A stretch of DNA of 64,000 nt from NCBI RefSeq assembly GCF_012516375.2, contig NZ_CP051204.2:3534001-3598000 (forward strand), read 5' to 3'. Below, piece after piece: positions 9,481 through 18,216 of this stretch; the stretch's first letter is position 1, and every line of letters begins with the position of its first letter. The DNA comes from Chitinophaga oryzae (GTDB lineage: Bacteria > Bacteroidota > Bacteroidia > Chitinophagales > Chitinophagaceae). The position numbers were made by a program, and so were the translations under genes. The notes beneath the pieces are model-generated. The model was not told the origin of the DNA, did not search any database, and saw only the letters and a list, made by a program, of their open reading frames with translations.

Positions 9481-10068
9481 TTAAAAAAAATATAAAAAAA
9501 CAACTACAGACATCAGGTCCATAGGGAAAAGAAAACCGCGGATCGTTTGCAGGGCCGCGCTAAGCACATTTCTTACATACCCGTTGGACAACCCCAGTTC
9601 TTCCGCGATTTCTTTTGTTGTCATCCCCTTTTCCCGGCTCATCTGGTAAATAAGCCTGCGTTGGGGAGACATGGCAGAGAGGGCCTTGCCCACCGCTTCC
9701 TGGATCTCTTTTACGGACAAGGAGTGGAGTGCCTGGTTATGGCTGTCGGCTTCTGTTGGAAGGCCATCCAGTTTGCGTTGATAGACGGCGGCTTTGCGGA
9801 GGTATTGCAGGCATTCCCGGACCAGGACCTTTCTCAGCCAGGGGCCAGGCAGTTCAATTTCCGCCAGGGTGGTCCTGTTCAGCCATAATTTGATAAAATA
9901 GTCCTGCAGCACTTCCTGGCTGGCAGCCTCGCTTTGCAGGATCCGCATGGAAATGCGGGATAACGCCGCCGAATAGGTGTTAAAAAGATCGGCAAAGGCG
10001 GCTTCATTCCCTTCAGCAATTCTTGAAAGAAGTTCTCTGTCACTGTATGGAGATGAGCCGGACGTCAA
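9481..10068 (-). CDS. ECF RNA polymerase sigma factor (import locus 1)
   Basis: A 195-residue sigma-70 family protein of the ECF group. Region 2 is around EAAFADLFNTYSAALSRISM and ASQEVLQDYFIKLWLNR. Region 4 is around LSAMSPQRRLIYQMSREKGM and TTKEIAEELGLSNGYVRNVL. It should direct transcription of the downstream transport genes once released by FecR. The only plausible start is a TTG at 10068: an in-frame stop (TAG) lies about 30 bases upstream with no ATG or GTG between, and the next ATG is too far inside region 2. The C terminus carries a hydrophobic tail (MDLMSVVVFLYFF) beyond region 4; the sigma gene of locus 2 also ends with hydrophobic residues. Confidence 0.92.
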   Translation of the reverse strand: MTSGSSPYSDRELLSRIAEGNEAAFADLFNTYSAALSRISMRILQSEAASQEVLQDYFIKLWLNRTTLAEIELPGPWLRKVLVRECLQYLRKAAVYQRKLDGLPTEADSHNQALHSLSVKEIQEAVGKALSAMSPQRRLIYQMSREKGMTTKEIAEELGLSNGYVRNVLSAALQTIRGFLFPMDLMSVVVFLYFF

Positions 10069-10185
10069 TTCACTATAGTTTGCGTGTGGGCGTGCAAGCT
10101 AATAATAATTTTAGGATTTATCAGGTAAAACTGCGGGGGAGGTTTTCCGGCAGTAATTTCTCCCGCAAACCGTATTTTTAATAGT

Positions 10186-10488
10186 ATGTTAGACCCGAAC
10201 CATCCGAACACGCCATTTATTTTTCAGGCGGCTGCTCATCCTGATCAGCTGCGGCTCTATTGGAAACATCGCGCCACCATGCGGGAAGAGGCGCTGGAGC
10301 AGTCGTTGCGCACAGTGGTGGAGGCGCTGGAAGCGCTCACTCGTTCCAGGTTTGCCAAAAACGAAACAGCTGTTGCCGGGAAACTGGAGGCTATTGTGCA
10401 GCTGTTTGACGACAAAGAGGCCGGTGATAGCGGCTTCTACGACCTCCTTGGCCAGCTGGAGCATGATTTAGGTACCTGGGCGATATAG
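10186..10488 (+). CDS. Hypothetical protein, 100 residues
   Basis: An open frame with ATG at 10186, reading MLDPNHPNTPFIFQAAAHPD and ending LGQLEHDLGTWAI. It is acidic and predicted mainly helical in the middle (EEALEQSLRTVVEALEALT), with no signal peptide or membrane segment. I recognise no family. The opposite strand is also open over most of this stretch, but codon choice and amino-acid composition favour this strand. It precedes the LytS-type kinase by 83 bases and may share its transcript. A 14-base motif (AAACCGTATTTTTA) lies just upstream and also occurs directly before the secreted-protein gene at 1414. Confidence 0.55.
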   Translation: MLDPNHPNTPFIFQAAAHPDQLRLYWKHRATMREEALEQSLRTVVEALEALTRSRFAKNETAVAGKLEAIVQLFDDKEAGDSGFYDLLGQLEHDLGTWAI

Positions 10489-10571
10489 CGTATGTCACTT
10501 CACCCGTTAATTTTCCTGTTTCGGTTTCGATTTTTACCTGACCATCCCCAATTTTTCTTTCATTTGCATAA

Positions 10572-11591
10572 ATGATCAGAAACGAGAGGAAAATATACCT
10601 GTACAGCTCCTTATTGATTGCTTTGGTGGTGAATTCGGCCAAATTAATGGCGCTTAATACAGATGGGATCATCGCCCGTTATTGGCAATTTGATATCCGG
10701 GAATATGGCTTCCAGTTTCTGTACAACCTGTTGTTTTGCCTCGCACTGTTACACCTGAACCTTGCTCACGACAGATATTTCAGCGTGTACAGACAAAATA
10801 AACAGTGGCTGAAGTTATATGCCTTAAATGCACTGTTGATACTGGCAGCCATTATCGTGGGGAGTTGCATACACGCAGCGCTGTTTGGGGCGGTGCACCT
10901 TCCGGGAACGATCGCAAGGGGGTATTTCGCCCGGTTTTCACTCAGTACCGTGATGATAGCCGTGGTAATACGCCTTATCCTTCTGACACGGGAAAGCAGG
11001 CATAAGGACCTGGTAAACGAACAGCTTCATGCCGCTTATCTGCAAGCCCAGTTGAAACTGCTGCAGGAGCAACTCAACCCACACTTCCTTTTCAATACCC
11101 TCAGCAGCCTTTCCGCTATTGTGAGGGAGAATCCGCAACGGGCCCAGGCCTATATCGTCCACCTGTCCAAAGTTTTCCGGTATACCCTGATACACTCGGG
11201 CGGTCATATGCTAACGATAGGAACAGAGCTTCAGCATTTGGCATCTTATACGCAACTGATCACCATGCGGCTGGAAGATGCCTTCCGGATCCGGATAAAC
11301 GTAAGCCCGGAGGCATTGCAGAAACGGATTCCGCACTTATCATTACAGCCGCTGGTTGAAAATGCCGTTAAACATAATGCTGCCACCTCATCAAAGGTGT
11401 TAACAGTGGATATTTATAACGAAAACGACTGGCTGGTTGTGCAAAACAACCTGCAGCCGGCCAGCGGCGAAACCGAAGGCACCGGGTTAGGACTGGCCAA
11501 TCTGAACGAACGATTTAAACTGCAAACCAGCCGCGAAATAGCCATACACCAGACAGCGGAATATTTTATTGTTAAACTGCCCTTAGTATGA
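10572..11591 (+). CDS. LytS/YehU-type sensor histidine kinase
   Basis: A 339-residue inner-membrane kinase with four predicted membrane helices (~10-26, 47-64, 83-104, 121-138) and no large periplasmic domain. A His_kinase (PF06580) domain follows, with phosphoacceptor His171 in LNPHFLFNTL. A compact HATPase region contains VENAVKHNA (N box) and GTGLGLANLNERF (G box). The stop overlaps the ATG of the LytTR regulator (ATGA), so the pair is translationally coupled. The signal is unknown; with so little exposed protein it probably reads the membrane. Confidence 0.93.
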   Translation: MIRNERKIYLYSSLLIALVVNSAKLMALNTDGIIARYWQFDIREYGFQFLYNLLFCLALLHLNLAHDRYFSVYRQNKQWLKLYALNALLILAAIIVGSCIHAALFGAVHLPGTIARGYFARFSLSTVMIAVVIRLILLTRESRHKDLVNEQLHAAYLQAQLKLLQEQLNPHFLFNTLSSLSAIVRENPQRAQAYIVHLSKVFRYTLIHSGGHMLTIGTELQHLASYTQLITMRLEDAFRIRINVSPEALQKRIPHLSLQPLVENAVKHNAATSSKVLTVDIYNENDWLVVQNNLQPASGETEGTGLGLANLNERFKLQTSREIAIHQTAEYFIVKLPLV

Positions 11592-12364
11592 CGTCGCCAC
11601 TCCGCATAGTATTGATCGAAGACGAAGCCGCTACGGCGAGAAACCTGGAGTATATTCTCAGCGCCATCAAACCTTCTATTGAGATAATGGCAACCTTAAC
11701 AGGCGTAACGGAAGGCGTTGAATGGCTGACAGCCAACAACGGTTATGATTTGATATTTTCGGACATACGGCTTGCAGACGGATTGTCATTCGAAATTTTT
11801 AAAGAGATAAACACCGTCAAGCCTGTTATTTTTGTTACGGCCTATAACGACTATGCCATAGAAGCCTTTCGTAATAATGGCATCGATTATATTTTAAAGC
11901 CTTTTGATGAAGATGAGATACGCCGCGCTTTGACAAAATACGATACGCTGATAGCGCCCGGTAGGGAAGTGCAACAGGCTAAAATAGCGGCCTTGTTACA
12001 GCAGTTGCAGTCGGCCACTAAAAACTATAAAAATTCATTTCTCTTTCATCATTGCGGAAGGCTTATCCCCGTGGAAACAGCTAAAATCCACTGGTTTTAC
12101 ACCGCCAACGACATCGTGTATGCCCATACGGCGGACGGACGACAATTTATCGCTCCGTCTAAGCTGGAGCAGCTGGAGCGGCAGCTGGACCCCGGGCTTT
12201 TTTTCAGGGCCAACCGTCAGTTCATTATCAACCGCCATGCGGTGGGTACGGTAGCGTATTTTTTCAACGGGAGACTGGAGGTCATCATTCACCCCTCACC
12301 ACAAGAGCAGGTACTGGTTAGCAAAGCAAGAGCAATGCTCTTCAGAAAATGGCTGGACCAATAA
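11588..12364 (+). CDS. LytTR-family response regulator
   Basis: A 258-residue protein with a receiver domain (acidic pocket EDE near residues 11-13, phosphoacceptor Asp59 in FSDIRLADG, conserved Lys in LKPFDEDEI). The C-terminal LytTR DNA-binding domain has FLFHHCGRLIPVETAKIHWF, SKLEQLERQLDPGLFFRANR and QFIINRHAV. It pairs with the upstream kinase through a 4-base overlap. LytTR proteins bind paired direct repeats; a likely target is the promoter of the genes that follow at 12464. Confidence 0.93.
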   Translation: MTSPLRIVLIEDEAATARNLEYILSAIKPSIEIMATLTGVTEGVEWLTANNGYDLIFSDIRLADGLSFEIFKEINTVKPVIFVTAYNDYAIEAFRNNGIDYILKPFDEDEIRRALTKYDTLIAPGREVQQAKIAALLQQLQSATKNYKNSFLFHHCGRLIPVETAKIHWFYTANDIVYAHTADGRQFIAPSKLEQLERQLDPGLFFRANRQFIINRHAVGTVAYFFNGRLEVIIHPSPQEQVLVSKARAMLFRKWLDQ

Positions 12365-12427
12365 GCTATTTCACCCTCGGATTTTACAGGCTGACCTTTT
12401 TTTATTTTAAGAACCAGCGTGGGGGTC

Positions 12428-12446
12428 GTTACATTCGTTGTGTAAC
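12428..12446. promoter_or_regulatory. Short inverted repeat upstream of the Spy-like gene
   Basis: Arms GTTACA and TGTAAC enclose seven bases, 18 bases before the ATG at 12464. The enclosed TACATTCG is a weak match to the Bacteroidota -7 element TAnnTTTG. It could be an operator or promoter for the two-gene unit that follows the LytTR gene. Confidence 0.35.
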
Positions 12447-12463
12447 AATTAAAATTCTTCAAG

Positions 12464-12850
12464 ATGGTTCTGAAAACAAAGACACGACCGGCCTTCCTGG
12501 CGGCCTTCCTGATGCTCATCACATTTGCGGCGTCGGCGCAAAACAAAGCAATATTAAAAGACAGTACGCCAGAACAGCTGGCAAAGATGCAAACGGAATG
12601 GATGCAGGAAAAGCTGGGCCTGAGTACCACTCAAACCGCGCAGGTGTATGATGTCAATCTTCAATATGCCAGGAAAAATGCACCCCTTCTGCAAAGTACA
12701 GCGGGCAAGCGCTCCCGGTTCAAAAAGCTGAAAGCGCTACAGGAGGAAAAGCTTGCTGCGCTCGGCAAAATTCTGGATGCGGACCAGTACAAAAACTATG
12801 AAGCACTAAGAAAGCAGATGTTAAATTCAATAAAAGAAAGCAGAAAATGA
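12464..12850 (+). CDS. Small exported Spy/CpxP-like helical protein
   Basis: A 128-residue protein with an SPI signal peptide (AFLAAFLMLITFAASAQ) and a helical, charged mature part (MQTEWMQEKLGLSTTQTAQV, then KLAALGKILDADQYKNYEAL). Its length, the LGLSTTQ segment and the LDADQYKNYE ending resemble the LTxxQ proteins Spy and CpxP, periplasmic chaperones of the envelope stress response. Assignment rests on layout rather than a diagnostic motif. Its stop overlaps the start of the next gene (ATGA). Its position behind a LytS/LytTR pair suggests an envelope-stress output. Confidence 0.7.
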   Translation: MVLKTKTRPAFLAAFLMLITFAASAQNKAILKDSTPEQLAKMQTEWMQEKLGLSTTQTAQVYDVNLQYARKNAPLLQSTAGKRSRFKKLKALQEEKLAALGKILDADQYKNYEALRKQMLNSIKESRK

Positions 12851-13914
12851 AGAAACTATTATATCTGTTGGTGATGATGTCCGGCGCTATTTTAGCCTGC
12901 TCTAAAAACAACGATACTGAAGAGATGTTGCACTTGCAGGCCGATAGAAGTCTGCAGGGGCCGATACAGAAGCCGTTGTCCGGTTATGGATCGGACGGAA
13001 GTTATGAGGTGGCGGAAGCAGATTTTGACAATCCGCAGTATGCCGGAACACAAGTGGCCGTTTTTTATCCGAAAGGTATTACATCCCCCAGACCGACCAT
13101 ATTTTTTGCGCATCCTTTTGGGGGAGAAAACAAAGCTTATAATATAGAACTGTACCATTTTATCGCGAAGAAAGGTTACGTGGTAGTGTTTGTCCCTTAC
13201 CGTACCATCGATATCAGCGTAGATCACCGCTACCAGACCCTTTGGGAAGGTTTTGTCAAAGCTGCTGACAAATATCCTGGCATCATAGACACCAGAAAAG
13301 TGGGTTTTATGGGACATTCATTTGGTGGTGGCGCCTGCATAGACCTGGCCTATAAAGCCTTTACCGAAAAAGGATGGGGGCAGGATGCCCGTTTCCTTTT
13401 TACAATGGCGCCGTGGTATTCTTTTAACTGGAACAGTCCGTTCACTACGGCACAGCAGTTACAAAGTTTTCCTGCCAATACCAAAATGATAGCGCAGGTA
13501 TATGATGAAGATGATGTAAACGACCACCGGATGTCTGTCGATATCTTTAAACACATCAATATACCTGACAGTGAGAAGGATTTCGTTTATGTCAGATCAT
13601 CTGTCATTAACGGGTATGATTATGTGACAGACCACGTAATGCCCAGCTCGCGAAAGGCTTTTGACGCCCTGGATTATTACGGCGTATATCGCCTGTTAGA
13701 CGCCTTAATGGATTACAGCTTCAATGCAAATGCCAATGCCAAAAGCGTGGCGTTAGGGAATGGATCTGCTGCACAGGCCACGATGCCTTCCTATAAAGGA
13801 CAGTCGATGGCGCCACTCGAGGTAACGGACAATCCTGTGCCCAAATATCCCCAGAGCAAATATCAGTTTCCCTGTGGCAGCAATACTAATCCGAGGAATA
13901 GCTATTGTGAGTAA
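12847..13914 (+). CDS. Exported lipoprotein alpha/beta hydrolase
   Basis: A 355-residue protein with a lipoprotein signal (MMSGAILACS, lipid on Cys18) and an alpha/beta-hydrolase fold of the dienelactone hydrolase/chlorophyllase-like type. Visible parts are PTIFFAHPFGGENKAY (oxyanion region), the nucleophile elbow VGFMGHSFGGGA with Ser158, and an acid-loop candidate near QVYDEDDVNDH. It is translationally coupled to the Spy-like gene. Substrate (ester, lipid or polymer) cannot be told from sequence. Confidence 0.82.
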   Translation: MKKLLYLLVMMSGAILACSKNNDTEEMLHLQADRSLQGPIQKPLSGYGSDGSYEVAEADFDNPQYAGTQVAVFYPKGITSPRPTIFFAHPFGGENKAYNIELYHFIAKKGYVVVFVPYRTIDISVDHRYQTLWEGFVKAADKYPGIIDTRKVGFMGHSFGGGACIDLAYKAFTEKGWGQDARFLFTMAPWYSFNWNSPFTTAQQLQSFPANTKMIAQVYDEDDVNDHRMSVDIFKHINIPDSEKDFVYVRSSVINGYDYVTDHVMPSSRKAFDALDYYGVYRLLDALMDYSFNANANAKSVALGNGSAAQATMPSYKGQSMAPLEVTDNPVPKYPQSKYQFPCGSNTNPRNSYCE

Positions 13915-13930
13915 TACAACGCGGGGGCGG

Positions 13931-13975
13931 AAGCACCAGAGGCGCCTCCGGTTAGCGGGGGCGCCTCTGGTGCTT
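13931..13975. terminator. Strong hairpin between convergent genes
   Basis: A perfect 16-bp inverted repeat (13931-13946 with 13960-13975), extended by four further pairs inward, lies between the convergent hydrolase genes. No long T-run follows on either side, so it may stop transcripts by structure or protect 3' ends. Confidence 0.7.
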
Positions 13976-13979
13976 GTAA

Positions 13980-14858
13980 TTACATATATCCGGGAGGGAT
14001 AGCATCCTGTTTCAGGAAATCTTCCATGACGGGGAGCAGCCTTTGTGGCCGCATCATCACACCCATATGGGTGGTGCCGGGAAGTATCGCCAGGCGTTTA
14101 TTGGGCAGTGGGCCCATGTCGCCCATTTTACCGCCGCCCAGTAACCGGAACATCTCTACGGCATGTTCTGCGACAATGGCATCAGCATCACCAAAGATCA
14201 GCAGCGTCTGCGATTGGATGCCGCTGATAGCGGAAGCCGGCCAGTCCTGCACGTCTGTGTCCAGCGCTTTCAGCTTTTCTACCAGCACAGGGAAGTTTTT
14301 GGGATTGGGAGCAAGGCTGTCATACACCATTTTCATAGGGGTGCCTTCCAGATATTCCGCCTTGAAGCCTGGCATCATCTGTATCAGTTCCGGTTGCATG
14401 CCTGACTTCTTAAAAGAAGCAGAGGCAACGATCAGCTTCTTTACTTTTTGAGGGTGCCTTATGGCGAGCTGCAGCGCCGTGCCGCCGCCCATGCTGTAGC
14501 CAAATACGTCCGCACTGTCTATTTTCAGGTACTTTAATAATGCCGCCGCATCATCGGCCATGTTCTCACAAGTGATCGGACGGTTGATGTCAGCAGTACG
14601 GGCATGTCCCTGGGCTTCAAAAATGATCACTTTCCGGGTGCGGGACAGTGAATCCATCATTTGGCGAAAAGGCCCTTCGATGCTCATGTAGGCGCCATGC
14701 AATAACAGGATGGGGGCGCCGTTGCCCTGAACTTCATAATACATTTTAAGTCCGTTTACGGGGGCGTATCCTTTGGCGGCCGGTTGTTGCGCTTTGCCAG
14801 GTTTGAAACAGATGCATGTTACCAGTACAATCAGCCATGCTTTGGTTGAGTGGTTCAT
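13980..14858 (-). CDS. Secreted alpha/beta hydrolase
   Basis: A 292-residue protein with an N-terminal signal peptide (WLIVLVTCICFKPGKAQQ). The alpha/beta-hydrolase features are HG at 54-55 (LLLHGAYM), the nucleophile elbow FGYSMGGG with Ser122, an acid candidate in LLIFGDADAIV, and the catalytic His in LPGTTHMGVMM. The layout matches haloperoxidase/proline-iminopeptidase-like monodomain hydrolases. It stands alone, convergent with the preceding unit. No substrate can be assigned. Confidence 0.87.
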   Translation of the reverse strand: MNHSTKAWLIVLVTCICFKPGKAQQPAAKGYAPVNGLKMYYEVQGNGAPILLLHGAYMSIEGPFRQMMDSLSRTRKVIIFEAQGHARTADINRPITCENMADDAAALLKYLKIDSADVFGYSMGGGTALQLAIRHPQKVKKLIVASASFKKSGMQPELIQMMPGFKAEYLEGTPMKMVYDSLAPNPKNFPVLVEKLKALDTDVQDWPASAISGIQSQTLLIFGDADAIVAEHAVEMFRLLGGGKMGDMGPLPNKRLAILPGTTHMGVMMRPQRLLPVMEDFLKQDAIPPGYM

Positions 14859-15028
14859 TTTATGGTGTTTTATTTGGGTGTAAACTGTTGTCTTAACAGG
14901 AACAAAATTATAACGCGATATCGATTTCGAAGAGGGGCCAGCACGACAAATTGAGGGGGTGAATACACAATAATTGCCGTTGGTCCAAATCCTGTTCCCT
15001 GCTCCTTAAAAAAGGCATACATTGTAGC

Positions 15029-16198
15029 ATGGACAACAGAACAAGCTGGGCAGACAATCTACGTTCATTCATTACCGTGCTGGTAGTGGCCCATCATTCG
15101 TCGCTGGCCTATACTACTTTTGCCTGGTTTGATAAAACTGCGTATATCCGCTCCACGCACCCTGTCGTGGATGCGGCCCGAAGCAGAGGGCTGGACATTT
15201 TCGAAGATTTTAACGATGTCTTTTTTATGTCGCTGATGTTTTTGATCAGTGGCATTTTTGTGTTCCGTAGCCTGCAACATAAAGGTGCTGGCAAGTTTAT
15301 ACGTGATCGTTTTTACCGCCTGTTCCTTCCTTTTCTTATAGGCGTTACCGTGCTGATGTTGCTGGCGTATTATCCGGCCTATTATTTAGCGCACGGCCGG
15401 CACGACATCGCTGCCTATGTCGTTGATTTTTTCACCGTAGAGGCGTGGCCGGTAGGGCCGCCGTGGTTTATCTGGGTATTGTTTGCCTTTAATATTGTGG
15501 TAGCCGTATTGTTTCCCCTGGTGCAGCACCGTATTACGCGCTGGAATCAATGGTTGACCGGCCTGCAGCAACATCCGGTGAAAATTGTGTTGTACTGGTT
15601 TCTTTTTTCATGGGTGTTATATGTACCGCTGGTATTGCTGACAGACGCGGGCCGGTGGACCGGCATCGGGCCTTTTGATTTCCAGGTAAGCCGCGTGTTG
15701 TTGTATTTCGGTTATTTCTCTCTCGGGATACTGATAGGAGCAGGGGGATTGGCACGCAGCATTTTCGCTGACGGCTCCGTATGGGTACGTTACTGGTGGT
15801 GCTGGCTGCTGGCCGCGGCAGGCGTATATGCGGCCCTGAAAGGCAGTGAAGCGCCGCTGACAGCCATGATGGCCCGGCAGGAGCTGAGCGTGCTACACGC
15901 CAACCTGATATACCGGTCGGTCTGGATACTGTCCTGCACGCTGAGCGGCATCGCTTTCCTCACTACTTTCAAAAGCCTGATGAACCGTACCGGTGCAGGA
16001 TGGCAGTCGCTTTCAGCCAACGCCTATGGCATCTACCTCGTGCATTATATTTTTGTCTTGTGGTGCCAGTATCTCCTGCTGGATGTGCCCCTGACCGCAT
16101 GGCCCAAATTCCTGCTCACTTTCGTGGCCAGCTGGCTGCTAAGCTGGGGGTTGACAGCCATCGTCAGGAAAAACAGGACCATCGGCAGATATTTATAG
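15029..16198 (+). CDS. Acyltransferase 3 family membrane protein
   Basis: A 389-residue inner-membrane protein with about ten hydrophobic segments. The start MDNRTSWADNLRSFITVLVV followed by AHHSSLAY contains the catalytic His of the acyltransferase-3/OpgC family. The later RFYRLFLPFLIG arginine-rich turn and the NAYGIYLVHYIFVLW helix are also typical. Such proteins transfer acyl groups to cell-surface glycans or secreted small molecules. It is followed 49 bases later by the DUF5996 gene. Confidence 0.88.
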   Translation: MDNRTSWADNLRSFITVLVVAHHSSLAYTTFAWFDKTAYIRSTHPVVDAARSRGLDIFEDFNDVFFMSLMFLISGIFVFRSLQHKGAGKFIRDRFYRLFLPFLIGVTVLMLLAYYPAYYLAHGRHDIAAYVVDFFTVEAWPVGPPWFIWVLFAFNIVVAVLFPLVQHRITRWNQWLTGLQQHPVKIVLYWFLFSWVLYVPLVLLTDAGRWTGIGPFDFQVSRVLLYFGYFSLGILIGAGGLARSIFADGSVWVRYWWCWLLAAAGVYAALKGSEAPLTAMMARQELSVLHANLIYRSVWILSCTLSGIAFLTTFKSLMNRTGAGWQSLSANAYGIYLVHYIFVLWCQYLLLDVPLTAWPKFLLTFVASWLLSWGLTAIVRKNRTIGRYL

Positions 16199-16247
16199 AA
16201 CCCCGGAAGGGGTTCGGTTGTTATCCTGTTAAAACAGCAGGATACAC

Positions 16248-17213
16248 ATGCAGCAGACTACATTATCATCCGGCCAATGGCCGGTCATTAACTACAACGA
16301 CTGGAAAGACACCCTCGCCACTGTACATCTGTGGACGCAGATCGTGGGTAAAATACGCCTGCGGCAAATGCCCTGGCTCAATCATTCCTGGCATGTAACG
16401 TTATATGTCAACCCCTATGGACTCAGCACCGGCAGTATGCCATACCGCCACGGTATTTTCCAGATCGATTTTGATTTTATTCATCACCAGCTTGTGATCA
16501 CCACCAGCAGCGGGGGAAAAGAGGCCCTGGGCCTGCGGCCGCGTACTGTAGCGGATTTCTACGCTTCCCTGTTCGACAAGCTGAAGTCGCTGCAGATAGA
16601 TGTGACCATCTATCCTGTGCCCAGCGAGATGCCGGACGCCATTCCTTTCACCAAAGATCAGCTGCATCAGTCGTATGATCAGCACCAGATGGAGAACTTC
16701 TGGCAGGCACTGGTGCGCATACATAACGTATTCACCCGTTTCCGTGCCGGTTTCACCGGCAAGTGCAGCCCCGTGCACTTTTTCTGGGGTGCTTTCGACC
16801 TGGCCGTTACCCGTTTCTCCGGCCGTGACGCTCCGCAGCATCAGGGACAAATGCCCAATATGCCGGCGGTGGTGATGCAGGAGGCTTACTCCAAAGAGGT
16901 GAGCTCCTGCGGCTTCTGGCCGGGCAACGATCAGTTTCCGGAGGCCGCTTTTTACGCTTATGCTTATCCGGCGGCGCCGGAATTTGCCGCACAGCCGGTG
17001 CAGCCGGCAGCAGCTTTCTTCAGCCCGGAAATGGGAGAATTCCTGTTGCCTTATGCGGCGGTTCAAGCGTCAGATGACCCGGAAGGTACGCTGATGGCTT
17101 TTCTGCGGACTACTTATGAGGCGGCGGCTAACACGGCGCATTGGGACCGTAAAGCGCTGGAGTGTGATCATTCGGACCTGGAGGAGGCGTATGGGTGTTA
17201 TAAGACAAAGTAA
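16248..17213 (+). CDS. DUF5996 family protein
   Basis: A 321-residue cytosolic protein. The opening WPVINYNDWKDTLATVHLWT followed by QIVGKIRL, the block HSWHVTLYVNPYGLSTGSMP and the pair HFFWGAFDLAVTRFSGR are features I associate with DUF5996, a widespread family of unknown function. There is no signal peptide. Two short inverted repeats in the spacer before it (around 16202-16216 and 16221-16243) may partly separate it from the acyltransferase gene. Confidence 0.8.
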   Translation: MQQTTLSSGQWPVINYNDWKDTLATVHLWTQIVGKIRLRQMPWLNHSWHVTLYVNPYGLSTGSMPYRHGIFQIDFDFIHHQLVITTSSGGKEALGLRPRTVADFYASLFDKLKSLQIDVTIYPVPSEMPDAIPFTKDQLHQSYDQHQMENFWQALVRIHNVFTRFRAGFTGKCSPVHFFWGAFDLAVTRFSGRDAPQHQGQMPNMPAVVMQEAYSKEVSSCGFWPGNDQFPEAAFYAYAYPAAPEFAAQPVQPAAAFFSPEMGEFLLPYAAVQASDDPEGTLMAFLRTTYEAAANTAHWDRKALECDHSDLEEAYGCYKTK

Positions 17214-17272
17214 TTCCAATGAAGGGAGCTTATCCTCTGAGAAAATACCCTTTTCAGATGTATGTACCGGGG

Positions 17273-17309
17273 TACCAGGTGATGCATCGAAAAGATACAT
17301 CACCTGGTA
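17273..17309. terminator. Hairpin between convergent genes
   Basis: A 12-bp inverted repeat (17273-17284 and 17298-17309) with a 13-base loop lies between the DUF5996 gene and the minus-strand lipoprotein gene, five bases from the latter's stop. Confidence 0.6.
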
Positions 17310-17314
17310 TAAAG

Positions 17315-18007
17315 TTAATGGGCTGTGGCTTGAAAGGTAGCATTAACATCGGGTAGCCCTCCAGGCTGAGGAGAAGGGAGGATGGTAACACCACCTTGGG
17401 TATTTATAAACCAGGAGGTAGTAGAACCGGCTATGGGAGTAATACCTTGTATCTGGCCGTTAAAGGAAAGATTTGTCCAGGCAGAACTATACCCTGTCAT
17501 ATTACCCAAACCTGAGTATGAGTATACCGGCTCTGATCTCTTGGTGACGACAACACTGGGTATCCATTCATCTGCGTTGGCGCCGGCAGTCCACTGACAG
17601 TTAAAGTCAACAGTGAATCTACAGCCCAGGGTTGTGGTGTTGCCTAAATTGACCTGCAGGTTAGGGGAGGTGCTATAGTATTGGGGCTGGCCGTCTTCAA
17701 AACCTCTGGTTTGATTAGTACTGTTGCCTTCAGGCTTTTTTACTTTCGTAACAGCCGCAGTAACTGAAAAAATTTCTCCCGTCCTTACAAAGGCAAATGC
17801 TTCATAGGCTTCCTTGTAAGTTCTAAAAGCCGGTGTGTTCGTCGTGTTTGAGGTAGACGGTATCACTTTTAGATGGATCAACTTTTCAAGTTGTGATTTG
17901 TAATACTGTTCCGAGTGTTCCTGGTCATCGGTGTTTTTTTGACAGGAAATAAGAAGTAATGCAGTACTAGCGATCAATAATAGAGTTTTCTTACTGTTTG
18001 TCATCAT
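17315..18007 (-). CDS. Hypothetical lipoprotein
   Basis: A 230-residue protein with a lipoprotein signal (LLLIASTALLLISCQKN). The mature part is Ser/Thr/Asn-rich and beta-rich, with VNLGNTTTLGCRFTVDFNCQ and a Pro/Gly-rich ending. A pair of cysteines (LGCRF, FNCQW) could form a disulfide. I recognise no family. Either of two adjacent ATGs (18007, 18004) could be the start. The ~210 bases upstream are clearly more AT-rich than the neighbouring genes; I see no strong promoter match there. It stands alone on this strand. Confidence 0.7.
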   Translation of the reverse strand: MMTNSKKTLLLIASTALLLISCQKNTDDQEHSEQYYKSQLEKLIHLKVIPSTSNTTNTPAFRTYKEAYEAFAFVRTGEIFSVTAAVTKVKKPEGNSTNQTRGFEDGQPQYYSTSPNLQVNLGNTTTLGCRFTVDFNCQWTAGANADEWIPSVVVTKRSEPVYSYSGLGNMTGYSSAWTNLSFNGQIQGITPIAGSTTSWFINTQGGVTILPSPQPGGLPDVNATFQATAH

Positions 18008-18216
18008 AGGAGACGTAATTGATTTGGGTTAAGAAGTTGAAAATAGGTTCATCTCTAAGGTAAGTTGATCACAGGATTCTTTTTTCTTTTTCATAATGAT
18101 TTTTATAGTCATCCTATGACATTCAATGCTGTACTAAATTATATCGATTTAGATTAAGTTTTCGTATACTCGTTTAAGTTACCAAGGTAGTTTAGTGAAC
18201 GGTTTAGTAAAGCCAA

